DNA of 43,187 nt from an uncultured Mucilaginibacter sp. (lineage in GTDB: Bacteria; Bacteroidota; Bacteroidia; Sphingobacteriales; Sphingobacteriaceae), in the NCBI RefSeq assembly GCF_937859865.1, contig NZ_CALMAT010000006.1, positions 1-43,187 of the forward strand, read 5' to 3'. How positions within the stretch are numbered: the first letter of the stretch is position 1; the number at the start of each line of letters is the position of its first letter. The position numbers and the translations under genes were made by a program. This document shows positions 1 through 7,473 of the stretch, one piece after another. Under the pieces are notes generated by a model. That model saw only the letters and a program-made list of their open reading frames with translations, ran no database searches and was not told the DNA's origin.

Positions 1-593
1 CCCCCGTTTTCTCCCGCTTTTACGTTTGTTGTTGCTGATTTTTGAACCAAAGCCAGCAAAAGCGAAACGTTGTTTGTTGCGCCTTCAACCTGGTATTGCA
101 AACCAACTTTGTCTTTATCAAACTTTACACCATCCAAAGTTAAAACCAAAGATGGAGTTTTTTGCAAGCTGCTTTTGATGGCATTTCGCAGCGTTCCTTC
201 TTCCGATCCGATAAATTCTTTGCGGCCGTTCACCACAATTTGCGGCGTATAAACGGATTGCGTTTTCAACCAATTGGCATATTGGTTTTGCCTTTTAGAA
301 TAAGCCGCGCTGCTGAAAACATCTTTCCAGCCCAAACGGTTCCAGTAATCAACATGAAAAGCAAGGATATAAACCGGCTGGTTGTTGCTTTCCTGCTGAA
401 TTTTTTCTACCAGTTCATCTGCAGGCGGACAACTGGAACAACCTTCGGAAGTAAACAATTCAATCACTGCAAAACCTTTTGCTGCCATGCTGTTTTTATC
501 GGTACTTTTTGGTTGATCGCCGGCAGCGATCCAGGAAATGATGCCAATCGTTGCAAGGCAACCGGCCAAAATGTATAATTTTATTGCTTTCAT
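1..593 (-). CDS. DUF1223 thioredoxin-fold protein, 3' end outside window
   Basis: Reading the minus strand from the ATG at 591-593 gives about 197 open residues that run off the left edge with no stop. The protein starts with a hydrophobic export segment (KLYILAGCLATIGIISW). It then shows the DUF1223 hallmarks: VIELFTSEGCSSCPPAD near residue 45, AFHVDYWNRLGWKD near 80, and VYTPQIVVNGR near 115. DUF1223 proteins have a thioredoxin-like fold with a CxxC-type pair (here GCSSCPP); their role is not established and is probably extracytoplasmic redox. The gene diverges from the sigma/anti-sigma operon. Its promoter (619-646) mirrors the sigma gene's own promoter, so it is a likely target of that sigma factor. 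Family assignment is firm; function is inferred. Confidence 0.9.
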   Translation of the reverse strand, partial: MKAIKLYILAGCLATIGIISWIAAGDQPKSTDKNSMAAKGFAVIELFTSEGCSSCPPADELVEKIQQESNNQPVYILAFHVDYWNRLGWKDVFSSAAYSKRQNQYANWLKTQSVYTPQIVVNGRKEFIGSEEGTLRNAIKSSLQKTPSLVLTLDGVKFDKDKVGLQYQVEGATNNVSLLLALVQKSATTNVKAGENG

Positions 594-618
594 TATTTTA
601 ATTTTGAAGTTTCACCCT

Positions 619-646
619 TTGTCGTTTAAAACAAGTCATCCTTACA
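619..646 (-). promoter_or_regulatory. Putative ECF-sigma promoter of the DUF1223 gene
   Basis: On the minus strand TGTAAG (641-646) and CGACAA (619-624) are separated by exactly 16 nt, the usual -35/-10 spacing of ECF sigma factors. The predicted start near 612 lies about 20 nt before the DUF1223 ATG. The same boxes and spacing occur in mirror image at 665-692. Consensus and factor are inferred. Confidence 0.6.
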
Positions 647-664
647 ATAAATTTAAAAAAGTTT

Positions 665-692
665 TGTAAGGATTGAAAAAGCCGTACGACTA
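665..692 (+). promoter_or_regulatory. Putative autoregulated ECF-sigma promoter of the sigma operon
   Basis: TGTAAG (665-670), 16 nt, then CGACTA (687-692) on the plus strand. The predicted start near 699 gives a leader of about 45 nt before the sigma ATG at 744. The -35 regions of both divergent promoters lie in a perfect 10-bp inverted repeat (ATCCTTACAA 638-647, TTGTAAGGAT 664-673). This is consistent with one sigma factor driving both genes. Confidence 0.6.
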
Positions 693-743
693 ATGAGCTG
701 AAATTTATACAACAATACTGCTTTTACCATATAAATTTTAACG

Positions 744-1343
744 ATGCCAGCTGATAAGCTTTCGACTCTAAACCAACTAAACACTTCGGAAATAAACCCG
801 CATAAGTGGGTGATTTTGTACGCTGATTATCTGTTTACTTATGCCATCACCCGGTTAAACGATGAAGAGTTGGCCAAAGATTTGGTGCAGGAAACTTTTT
901 TGGCAGCGTTGGAAAAAACAGCGCAATTTAAAGGCAACAGTTCTGAACGGACTTGGCTAACGGCGATTTTAAAAAACAAAGTGGTTGATGTTTACCGGAA
1001 AAATTCCTCCGGCCCCGGCAAAAAAAGTACGGTAAAAGAAGCAGAGCAGGAACAGCAGGATTTTTTCGATTCTGAAGACGGACATTGGAACGAGGCGCAT
1101 CGCCCGCAGGAATTCGGTGTAGAACAGGATCCGATCCTCAACAAAGAGTTTAACCAGATTTTGCAAAATTGCATGCAGAAACTTCCGGTGCTTTGGCTGT
1201 CGGTTTTTACCATGAAGCACATGGACGATGCCTCGACCGAACTGATTTGTACCGAATTGAAGGTTTCGGTCGCAAATTTTTGGGTAATCATTCATCGCAC
1301 TAAAATAAATTTAAGGGCTTGTCTTCAAAAAAACTGGATTTAA
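744..1343 (+). CDS. ECF-type RNA polymerase sigma factor
   Basis: 199 residues. Region 2 is visible at about 28-60 (YLFTYAITRLNDEELAKDLVQETF, shown here as the DLVQETF signature), followed by an RTWLTAILKNKVVDVYR segment. Region 4 is at about 145-190 (LPVLWLSVFTMKHM, then a helix-turn-helix). A longer acidic linker separates the two, as in the TIGR02943-like group of Bacteroidota sigma-70 factors. It should direct RNA polymerase to a small stress or redox regulon. It is followed after 9 bp by a zinc-finger anti-sigma gene. The divergent promoters upstream suggest autoregulation and control of the DUF1223 gene. The weak sequence near the region 4 recognition helix makes exact subgroup placement uncertain. 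Confidence 0.9.
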   Translation: MPADKLSTLNQLNTSEINPHKWVILYADYLFTYAITRLNDEELAKDLVQETFLAALEKTAQFKGNSSERTWLTAILKNKVVDVYRKNSSGPGKKSTVKEAEQEQQDFFDSEDGHWNEAHRPQEFGVEQDPILNKEFNQILQNCMQKLPVLWLSVFTMKHMDDASTELICTELKVSVANFWVIIHRTKINLRACLQKNWI

Positions 1344-1352
1344 GGATAAGGA

Positions 1353-1628
1353 ATGGACGAGATAAAAAAAATTGCCTACAACTGCAGGAAAGCTACTTTT
1401 TTGATTGAAAAGAAGCAGTTAGAAACTTTGACACTTCGGGAAAAACTGGAATTAAAAATCCATTTGGTCGGTTGTTCTGTTTGCCGCACTTTTCAGCAGC
1501 AAAGTATCATGATTAATCAAATGGTGAAAGGTATGTTTCATTCTTCCCAACCTCAGGAAACTAAATTGGACGAAACTTTTAAAAACGAATTGCAGGAACG
1601 CATCAAAGAAAAGCTGAACGGAAATTAA
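1353..1628 (+). CDS. Anti-sigma factor with zinc-binding (ZAS, zf-HC2-like) motif
   Basis: 91 residues, soluble, with no membrane segment. Cys11, His37, Cys41 and Cys44 form the HxxxCxxC anti-sigma zinc motif (HLVGCSVC), with the upstream Cys as fourth ligand. Proteins of this type bind and hold their cognate ECF sigma factor and often release it on thiol oxidation. The gene starts 9 bp after the sigma gene and is surely co-transcribed. The C-terminal 40 residues are charged and probably helical. The pairing with the upstream sigma factor rests on gene order; redox sensing is an inference from the motif and from the neighbouring thioredoxin-fold DUF1223 gene. Confidence 0.85.
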   Translation: MDEIKKIAYNCRKATFLIEKKQLETLTLREKLELKIHLVGCSVCRTFQQQSIMINQMVKGMFHSSQPQETKLDETFKNELQERIKEKLNGN

Positions 1629-1840
1629 AATAAATTGTAAGTTTAACATTTTTGCGGGAACGAAAATTTGAAACCATGAATACATTTTTAATTAAATCTT
1701 CTTCAACTTCTGTTTGCCCTGATGCTTCTTTTAGCACCTAAAAATCAGTGTGTTTTGATGGTTTTTGCGGTTTCGTTTCAACTGCTTTTATATTTTGGAC
1801 AATGGGAAATTATCACTTTAAAATCATAATAGATTTAGTG

Positions 1841-1871
1841 TTTGAAGTAATGGAAATTTTTCTTACTTTTG
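1841..1871 (+). promoter_or_regulatory. Bacteroidota-type promoter of the DEAD-box helicase gene
   Basis: TTTG at 1841-1844, 19 nt, then TACTTTTG at 1864-1871, matching the -33 TTTG and -7 TAnnTTTG consensus with good spacing. The ATG is 40 nt further on. The rest of 1629-1911 holds one dispersed motif copy at 1723-1733 and no convincing gene. Confidence 0.65.
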
Positions 1872-1911
1872 CAGCAGATTTAGCAATGTAGCTAAGTTCG
1901 TTATTTACATC

Positions 1912-3735
1912 ATGAACCCATTTATTGAACTGGGAATCCGTCATGATATTGTTAATGCCATCTCTGATTTAGGATTTGAAAATCCTACGCCAATCCAGGA
2001 ACAATCTATTCCGGTTTTGTTAACAGGCAGCAACGATTTTGTCGGATTAGCCCAAACAGGGACCGGAAAAACTGCTGCCTTCGGACTGCCGTTATTAGAA
2101 CTGATTGACTTTGATCAGAACAAGCCTCAAGCTTTAATTCTTTGCCCAACCCGCGAGTTGTGTTTACAAATTACAAGCGACATTAAAAGCTATGCCAAAA
2201 ACATGCACAACGTTAAAGTTGTAGCTGTTTACGGTGGCGCCAGCATTATGGACCAACTTCGCGAAATAAAACGCGGCGTACAGATTGTTGTTGCCACTCC
2301 AGGACGTATGTTGGACATCATTGGCCGCAAAGCCATTGATTTTTCAGACATCCAATACGTTGTTTTGGACGAAGCTGACGAAATGTTGAACATGGGCTTC
2401 CAGGAAGACATTAACGAAATCCTGTCTACCACTCCTGAAGAGAAAAAAACCTGGCTGTTCTCGGCCACGATGCCGGCCGAAGTGCGCCGCATCGCTAAAA
2501 ATTACATGACCGATCCTTTTGAGCTTACCATGGGCACAAAAAACACCGGAAATGTAAACATTGAGCACGAATATTATGTAGTGAAAGCGCGTGAGAAATA
2601 CGCCGCTTTTAAACGTATTGTTGATTTTAACCCGGAAATTTTTGGTATCGTTTTTTGCCGTACCAAAATTGAAACCCAGGAAATAGCCGAATCTTTAATT
2701 AAAGACGGTTACAATGCGGATTCTTTGCACGGCGATTTATCGCAGCAACAACGCGACAAGGTGATGAAACGTTACCGCGACCGCAGTTTGCAATTGCTGA
2801 TTGCGACTGATGTGGCTGCACGTGGTATTGATGTAAGCGACGTTACACACGTGATCAATTATTCTTTGCCGGATGAAATTGAAAACTACACGCACCGCAG
2901 TGGCCGTACCGGCCGTGCCGGTAAAACGGGTATTTCGATCGCCATCATCAACGCCAAAGAAATTGGCAAAATACGCCAGATTGAACGTGTTTTAGGCAAA
3001 AAGTTTGTGAAAGCAGAAATCCCGACCGGTTTTGATGTTTGCGAAAAACAACTGTTTGGTTTGGTGCACAAAGTTCATAACGTAGCGGTAAACGATCAGC
3101 AAATTGATCAGTACATTCCGCGCATTATGGAAGAGTTTAAAGAACTGAGCAAAGAAGATATCATCAAACGTTTTGCTTCTTTAGAGTTCAATCGTTTCTT
3201 AGATTATTACAAAAATGCGCCTGATTTAAATGCTTCGGCTGATGAATCCCGTGTGCGCGATGGCGAACGCACACCTCGCAGCGGCAGCGGTGTTAATGCA
3301 GATTATACGCGTTTGTTTATCAACTTAGGTTCGGTAGATAATTTTACCCGCGGGGATTTGTTGGGCTACATTTGTAACACCAGCAAAATTAACGGCCGTG
3401 GCGTTGGCAAGATAGACGTAAAAGGTGTTTATTCTTTCTTCGAAGTGCCAAACGACGAAGCGCAACAGGTAGTTGATGCCTTTAAAGGTGCCAATTTCCA
3501 GGGCCGTGAAGTTCGGATTGAACTTTCGGGTGCTGCCGATGGCGAGCGTAGCGAAAGCCGCAGCCCAAGGTCATCCGGCGGTGGTTATCCGCGCAGAGAA
3601 GGCGGAAGCGGAAACCGTGAACGGCGCGATGGCGGACGTGAACGCAGCTACAGCGGCGGCGGAAGCGGAAGTGGTTTCCGTGATTTCTCAGGAAAAAGCA
3701 AAGAAGACCGTGGCGAACGCCGCAGAAGGTTTTAA
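1912..3735 (+). CDS. deaD: DEAD-box ATP-dependent RNA helicase with DbpA-like RNA-binding domain
   Basis: 607 residues. Q motif at about 21-34, Walker A AQTGTGKT at 47-54, PTREL at 80-84, DEAD at 153-156, SAT at 184-186, and motif VI HRSGRTGRAG near 325. A helicase core of this kind unwinds short RNA duplexes during ribosome assembly and cold adaptation. Residues of about 455-535 form a DbpA/CsdA-type RNA-binding domain. The last 70 residues are a low-complexity Arg/Gly/Ser tail (GGGYPRREGGSG and similar), common in these enzymes. The gene has its own promoter and a strong terminator, so it is monocistronic. The stop codon overlaps a variant copy of the dispersed motif that forms a small hairpin (3734-3753). 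Confidence 0.96.
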   Translation: MNPFIELGIRHDIVNAISDLGFENPTPIQEQSIPVLLTGSNDFVGLAQTGTGKTAAFGLPLLELIDFDQNKPQALILCPTRELCLQITSDIKSYAKNMHNVKVVAVYGGASIMDQLREIKRGVQIVVATPGRMLDIIGRKAIDFSDIQYVVLDEADEMLNMGFQEDINEILSTTPEEKKTWLFSATMPAEVRRIAKNYMTDPFELTMGTKNTGNVNIEHEYYVVKAREKYAAFKRIVDFNPEIFGIVFCRTKIETQEIAESLIKDGYNADSLHGDLSQQQRDKVMKRYRDRSLQLLIATDVAARGIDVSDVTHVINYSLPDEIENYTHRSGRTGRAGKTGISIAIINAKEIGKIRQIERVLGKKFVKAEIPTGFDVCEKQLFGLVHKVHNVAVNDQQIDQYIPRIMEEFKELSKEDIIKRFASLEFNRFLDYYKNAPDLNASADESRVRDGERTPRSGSGVNADYTRLFINLGSVDNFTRGDLLGYICNTSKINGRGVGKIDVKGVYSFFEVPNDEAQQVVDAFKGANFQGREVRIELSGAADGERSESRSPRSSGGGYPRREGGSGNRERRDGGRERSYSGGGSGSGFRDFSGKSKEDRGERRRRF

Positions 3736-3790
3736 AACAGTTGATACTGTTTTTACCACATAATTTTTTAGTTTTAGTTTAGTTAAAAAA

Positions 3791-3819
3791 GCTTTCGGAA
3801 ACATCCGAAGGCTTTTTTT
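3791..3819. terminator. Bidirectional intrinsic terminator
   Basis: Stem GCTTTCGG/CCGAAGGC (3791-3798 and 3805-3812, one G-U pair) with T7 after it on the plus strand and an A6 run before it. It serves the helicase gene from the left and the lipoprotein gene from the right. Confidence 0.85.
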
Positions 3820-4159
3820 ATTGGCGCATAAAATTAACCGAAGTAGAATCCGGATAAACCAACGTTAAACTTTTATCCAATAAATTCTTGATAGTAAACT
3901 TGGTAAAAGGCCGGCTGCCTTGATACGAAGTAAATATCGAATCGCCCTTTACAAAATAATTTTCGGCAATTGGTTCGTCGCCTTCGTCCAGCGTAAATTC
4001 TTTTTGGGTAATCGTCAACCTGGTTTTTCCATCTTCAGAATGCCATTTGCCGCGGATTTTATCTTTTGCAGCTATTTGCTGCCTGCATCCCAAAGCCATC
4101 AAAAAAAATAGTAGTAAAAGAAGTATGCTGTTTTTAAAAAGTAGTTTTTCTGATTTCAT
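3818..4159 (-). CDS. Small lipoprotein, lipocalin-like, function unknown
   Basis: 113 residues from the ATG at 4157-4159. A TTG 24 nt upstream (4181-4183) could extend it by 8 residues, but the ATG gives a normal lipoprotein signal: Lys-rich start, leucine/phenylalanine core, and lipobox MALGC at about residue 25. The mature part (KIRGKWHSEDGKTRLTITQ and similar beta strands) looks like a small lipocalin-type barrel such as those in many Bacteroidota lipoproteins. The hydrophobic core SILLLLLFF is encoded by two abutting dispersed motif units (4115-4136), a rare case of the repeat inside a gene. No known partner. Confidence 0.75.
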   Translation of the reverse strand: MKSEKLLFKNSILLLLLFFLMALGCRQQIAAKDKIRGKWHSEDGKTRLTITQKEFTLDEGDEPIAENYFVKGDSIFTSYQGSRPFTKFTIKNLLDKSLTLVYPDSTSVNFMRQ

Positions 4160-4220
4160 ACTTCCTTTGTTTTTCTGGTTCAAGATGCTTCTTTTATCGG
4201 CATAAAATTAGCAAACACAA

Positions 4221-4250
4221 AAAATGCCCGAACAATTATCCGGGCATTTT
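4221..4250. terminator. Intrinsic terminator (bidirectional)
   Basis: AAAATGCCCG (4221-4230) pairs perfectly with CGGGCATTTT (4241-4250) across a 10-nt loop. On the minus strand it ends the small basic protein gene. Confidence 0.85.
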
Positions 4251-4268
4251 TCACTAAAAAAAATTTAA

Positions 4269-4565
4269 TTATTTGGCTGGTGCGTCTACCAGTTTTGATT
4301 TTGCGATATAAACTTTTGCGCCTTTTTTGTTTACGTAAAAAGTTTTGTCGTGCTTGTCAATGTAAACCTTTTCTCCTCCCGGCGCAACTTTGCCTTTGTA
4401 CGTTTTGTCGGCAATGGCTGCCACACCTTTTGCGGCAACTTCGGCGGTTTTATTGCCGGCTTTGTTAACGGCGGTTCCAACTTTACCTTTTGCGGTATTT
4501 TGGGCGAATGATTGTACGGCAAACAGCACAGCAGCTGAAAGCAACACGGCTTTAATTTTTTTCAT
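4269..4565 (-). CDS. Small exported lysine/alanine-rich protein with PBCV-type basic adaptor-like end
   Basis: 98 residues. A clear signal peptide (MKKIKAVLLSAAVLFAVQSFAQ) is cleaved after FA-Q. An Ala/Lys-rich middle follows (about 23-55). The C-terminal 40 residues contain GGEKVYIDKHDKTFYVNKKG and KVYIAKSKL, a pattern resembling the short PBCV-specific basic adaptor repeat (GxKY-type beta hairpin). That assignment is by eye and should be tested with a profile search. The gene is single, between gpsA and the lipoprotein gene on the same strand, with its own terminator. Location is periplasm or cell surface; role unknown. Confidence 0.75.
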   Translation of the reverse strand: MKKIKAVLLSAAVLFAVQSFAQNTAKGKVGTAVNKAGNKTAEVAAKGVAAIADKTYKGKVAPGGEKVYIDKHDKTFYVNKKGAKVYIAKSKLVDAPAK

Positions 4566-4590
4566 GGCTATTGTTTAAGTATTTTCCCTA

Positions 4591-5598
4591 TTAACTCAAA
4601 TGTTCTGCCAATTGTTTCATTTCGGCAACGGGGCTGCTTTTTTGGTATAAAACTGCGTAAACCGCCTGACTAATCGGCATATAAACGTTGTACTTTTTGT
4701 TCACTTCCTGCAGGCAGTTGGCGGCGTAATAACCTTCGGCCACCATGTTCATTTCCAATTGTGCCGAGTTAACGGTGTAACCTTTGCCGATCATGTTGCC
4801 AAAAGTGCGGTTGCGGCTAAACTGCGAATAACCGGTAACCAGCAAATCGCCCAAATAAGCCGATTCGTTGATATCGCGGCTGATGGGATGGACGGCATCC
4901 ACAAAACGCTTAATTTCGCGGATGGCGTTGGAGATTAAAACCGCCTGGAAATTATCGCCATAACCAACGCCGTGGCAAATACCGCTGGCAATGGCGTAAA
5001 TGTTTTTCAAAACGGCGGCATATTCCGTTCCGTAAATATCGTCCGAAATATTGGTTTTGATGTAACGCGTGTTAAAAGAAGCGGCCAGTTTAGTGGCCAG
5101 TTTTTTATCCTGCGAAGCCAAAGTTATGTACGACAATTTTTCCAACGCAACTTCTTCGGCATGGCAAGGGCCGCTTAAAACCAAAAAACTGCTGAGTGGA
5201 AGCTGGTAATGCTGATGGATAAAATCGCCTACAATCTGGTTTTCGTCCGGCACGATGCCTTTGATGGCCGAAATGACTTTTTTGTCTTTTAAATCTTCGG
5301 ACGTAATATCGGCAAGCGCATCTTTTAAAAAAGCGGCCGGCACGTTCAGCAAAATTACATCTGCTTTTTTAATCGTTTCCTTTAAATTGGTAGACAGGTT
5401 TTTGGGCTTGATGTTGATTTCCACCGAACTTAAATAACGCGGGTTGTGCCGGAAACGGCGGATGCTTTGCAGCGTTTCTTCGTTGCGCATCCACCAAAAA
5501 ATTTCTTTCGGAACCGTATTGTCTGTCAGTATTTTAATAATGGCCGTGGCCCAGCTTCCGCCGCCAACCACCGCTATTTTTAATTTATCCGGCTCCAT
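4591..5598 (-). CDS. gpsA: NAD(P)H-dependent glycerol-3-phosphate dehydrogenase
   Basis: 335 residues, normal length. The N-terminal Rossmann motif VVGGGSWATAI (about 10-20) binds NAD(P)H. SGPCHAEEVA near 145 and the C-terminal NESAYLGDLLVT and SRNRTFG segments are typical of GpsA, including the catalytic lysine region after the first domain. The enzyme reduces dihydroxyacetone phosphate to sn-glycerol-3-phosphate for phospholipid synthesis in the cytoplasm. It ends 25 bp before the start of the small basic protein gene on the same strand. A terminator follows that gene, so the two may form a short transcript. No oddities. Confidence 0.95.
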   Translation of the reverse strand: MEPDKLKIAVVGGGSWATAIIKILTDNTVPKEIFWWMRNEETLQSIRRFRHNPRYLSSVEINIKPKNLSTNLKETIKKADVILLNVPAAFLKDALADITSEDLKDKKVISAIKGIVPDENQIVGDFIHQHYQLPLSSFLVLSGPCHAEEVALEKLSYITLASQDKKLATKLAASFNTRYIKTNISDDIYGTEYAAVLKNIYAIASGICHGVGYGDNFQAVLISNAIREIKRFVDAVHPISRDINESAYLGDLLVTGYSQFSRNRTFGNMIGKGYTVNSAQLEMNMVAEGYYAANCLQEVNKKYNVYMPISQAVYAVLYQKSSPVAEMKQLAEHLS

Positions 5599-5740
5599 TA
5601 ATTGCTGATGAACATTTTATTTATAGTATTGCAAAGTAAGGAAAATATCTGCATTATTAAGTTTACGCACAAAAGCCGGAATGGGTTATGCTTCTTTTAC
5701 CACTACTTTTTTGGTGTCAAATTTTAATTTTTGCAGCAAC

Positions 5741-6358
5741 ATGAAAATGCCATATTTGGTAAAAACGCCTGCGCTTTTAAAATATGTTTATCCGGGCCTC
5801 ACCTGGCACAAAAGCCGGACAGAAAACGCCATTTACCTTACTTTTGATGACGGGCCGATACCGGAAGTAACGCCATTTGTGCTGGAAACTTTAGCGCAAT
5901 TTGAGGCCAAAGCAACGTTTTTTTGTATTGGCGATAATGTGCAAAAACACCCCGAAATTTTTGAAGCCGTAAAAGCAAGCGGGCATGCCATTGGCAACCA
6001 TACTTTTAACCATTTGCGCGGCTGGAACACACCGGATGAATTGTATTTGGAGAATGTGGAACAATGCAACCAACTGGTAAAAGCTAAACTATTCCGTCCG
6101 CCTTACGGGCGCGCAAAAAAATCACAGTTAGCCGTTTTAAAAAAGCAATACGAAGTGGTGATGTGGGATGTTTTAAGCGGCGATTTTGATCCGGATCTAT
6201 CTCCTGAAAAATGTTATCAAAATGTGGTTGATAAAAGCAGCAACGGCTCGATTGTGGTTTTCCACGATAGTTTGAAAGCCTGGCCGCGGTTAGAATATGT
6301 TTTGCCGAAGGCGTTGGCTTTTTGGCAGGATAAGGGGTATGGTTTTAAGAGTTTGTGA
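5741..6358 (+). CDS. Polysaccharide deacetylase (NodB homology domain)
   Basis: 205 residues from the ATG at 5741. An in-frame ATG at 5681 is open but its first 20 codons read through a dispersed motif copy (5689-5699) and look non-coding. NodB motifs are complete: TFDDGP (about 34-39) with both Asp residues, NHTFNH metal ligands near 90-95, RPPYG near 120, WDVLSGDFD, and VVFHDS near the end. Such zinc enzymes remove N-acetyl groups from peptidoglycan or other GlcNAc polymers. There is no signal peptide, so the substrate and compartment are unclear; many Bacteroidota proteins of this short type are the same. It diverges from gpsA. Confidence 0.92.
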   Translation: MKMPYLVKTPALLKYVYPGLTWHKSRTENAIYLTFDDGPIPEVTPFVLETLAQFEAKATFFCIGDNVQKHPEIFEAVKASGHAIGNHTFNHLRGWNTPDELYLENVEQCNQLVKAKLFRPPYGRAKKSQLAVLKKQYEVVMWDVLSGDFDPDLSPEKCYQNVVDKSSNGSIVVFHDSLKAWPRLEYVLPKALAFWQDKGYGFKSL

Positions 6359-6431
6359 TGGATAATTATTATTTTTCCTGCAAACAGGCAAAAGATAATT
6401 TACTCCTTTTGTATTTTGCATGATGATTTTT

Positions 6432-6545
6432 TACCGGTAAAAGAAGCATTGCTATTTGTAATAAGGGAATTTGAAACCCAAAGCTCTAAGGCTAGGGTTA
6501 CAACTTGCGACCAGCAGAACAAAGCAGGTTACATATCCCGACCAG
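6432..6545. repeat. Dispersed motif copy followed by REP-like sequence
   Basis: The 201-bp gap 6359-6559 contains one complete motif copy (TACCGGTAAAAGAAGCATT, 6432-6450). After it, between about 6500 and 6545, two similar units GCGACCAGCAG and CCGACCAGTAG occur about 35 bp apart. This is the style of short intergenic repeats common in this phylum. No gene is visible here. Confidence 0.5.
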
Positions 6546-6559
6546 TAGGAATTAGCTTT

Positions 6560-7270
6560 TTAAGGCTTAGTTAACGTGCCAACCCGCTGCCAAATTGCGG
6601 CACTTATAAGCCGCATACCTTTATTGGAGGGATGGTATTGTATGCCACTATCGATCCACAACCCATAAGAATAGTTACTGCGATCATTCCCTAAATAACT
6701 AAGTGATAAAAATGGAGAGTATTTTTTCATAATATCATCGACAACACTTTTGCCAGGCCAAAATGAACCAAAAGCATATACTTGTATAGTAGGATTTGCA
6801 CTTTTAAAATATGCAAGTAAAGCGGCGTACCTGGTGTTAAATAAAGTTGCATTAAATCCATCCTGTACGTTTTCGCCAATACGTATTATAAGTAAATCCG
6901 GCTTACTGTCTCTGTAAGTTTTAAGATTTGCATCAAAGTCATAGCTTGCAAAACCTGTTTCAAAAGCGGCAATATTAAAGGCTGTAACTTTACAATTACT
7001 GTTTTTCTTAGAAAACAGTGTTGTTAAACGATGTACATAATCGCTGTCAGCGGCAGTGGCTGCCATTCCCCAGTTATTATTCCAGCCTATTGATGGGTTA
7101 GCAGATGCTTGTGTAATACTATTGCCTAAAATTAAGATATTTGACAAAGCGGGCTTTGTAGTAGCTACTATTGTATTTTGTTCTTTGTAACATGAAATTG
7201 TAACCAAAATAGTAAACAACCCTAATGTGATAAAAACTGGATTTATTAATTTTAGCTTTTTAAAATTCAT
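6560..7270 (-). CDS. SGNH/GDSL-type hydrolase lipoprotein
   Basis: 236 residues. A lipoprotein signal ends at VTISC (Cys27). Block I is ILGNSIT with nucleophile Ser51. Block III is reduced to RIGEN near residue 110. Block V is YHPSNKGM near the C-terminus, giving the catalytic His. This is the SGNH hydrolase fold, which cleaves ester bonds of lipids or acylated glycans on the cell surface. The usual GxND is GEN here and the usual D of DxxH is Tyr, so the active site is a variant. The gene is AT-rich compared with gpsA or acn and lies in the accessory stretch. Fold firm, substrate unknown. Confidence 0.85.
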   Translation of the reverse strand: MNFKKLKLINPVFITLGLFTILVTISCYKEQNTIVATTKPALSNILILGNSITQASANPSIGWNNNWGMAATAADSDYVHRLTTLFSKKNSNCKVTAFNIAAFETGFASYDFDANLKTYRDSKPDLLIIRIGENVQDGFNATLFNTRYAALLAYFKSANPTIQVYAFGSFWPGKSVVDDIMKKYSPFLSLSYLGNDRSNYSYGLWIDSGIQYHPSNKGMRLISAAIWQRVGTLTKP

Positions 7271-7336
7271 GTATATTGTCTATTGTACAAATTATCAAAT
7301 AGAGTCTTCAAATTATTACACTATAGTAACGGAATT

Positions 7337-7368
7337 AAAAGAGCCTTTTACAACGTAAGGGCTCTTTT
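7337..7368. terminator. Intrinsic terminator
   Basis: AAAAGAGCCTTT (7337-7348) pairs with AAGGGCTCTTTT (7357-7368). It lies between the secreted 166-residue protein gene and the SGNH gene, both on the minus strand, and would separate their transcripts. Confidence 0.75.
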
Positions 7369-7473
7369 ATTTAGGTAGCAAAAATCAATTTATTGATAAC
7401 TATTTTACTCTAGATTATTTTTTCATAGTTTTTTCCAAAATCTCTAAGAATAATAACCTTACATCTAATATTA

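Noticed and set aside
1636-1663. Third ECF-type promoter after the anti-sigma gene (TGTAAG at 1636-1641)
   Set aside because: At 16-nt spacing the -10 position reads GAACGA, not CGACWA.
1676-1741. 21-codon ORF (MNTFLIKSSST...) upstream of the helicase gene
   Set aside because: It ends inside a dispersed motif copy, has no convincing promoter or ribosome site, and no family resemblance.
3473-3763. 96-codon plus-strand ORF overlapping the helicase 3' end
   Set aside because: It is the out-of-frame shadow of the Arg/Gly-rich tail, alanine-rich by codon bias.
5681-5740. Upstream ATG extension of the polysaccharide deacetylase
   Set aside because: The extra codons translate a dispersed motif copy and a promoter-like region; the ATG at 5741 directly precedes the conserved domain.
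6500-6545. Possible small RNA or gene between the deacetylase and SGNH genes
   Set aside because: Only short repeated units resembling REP sequence are visible; no ORF, promoter or terminator.
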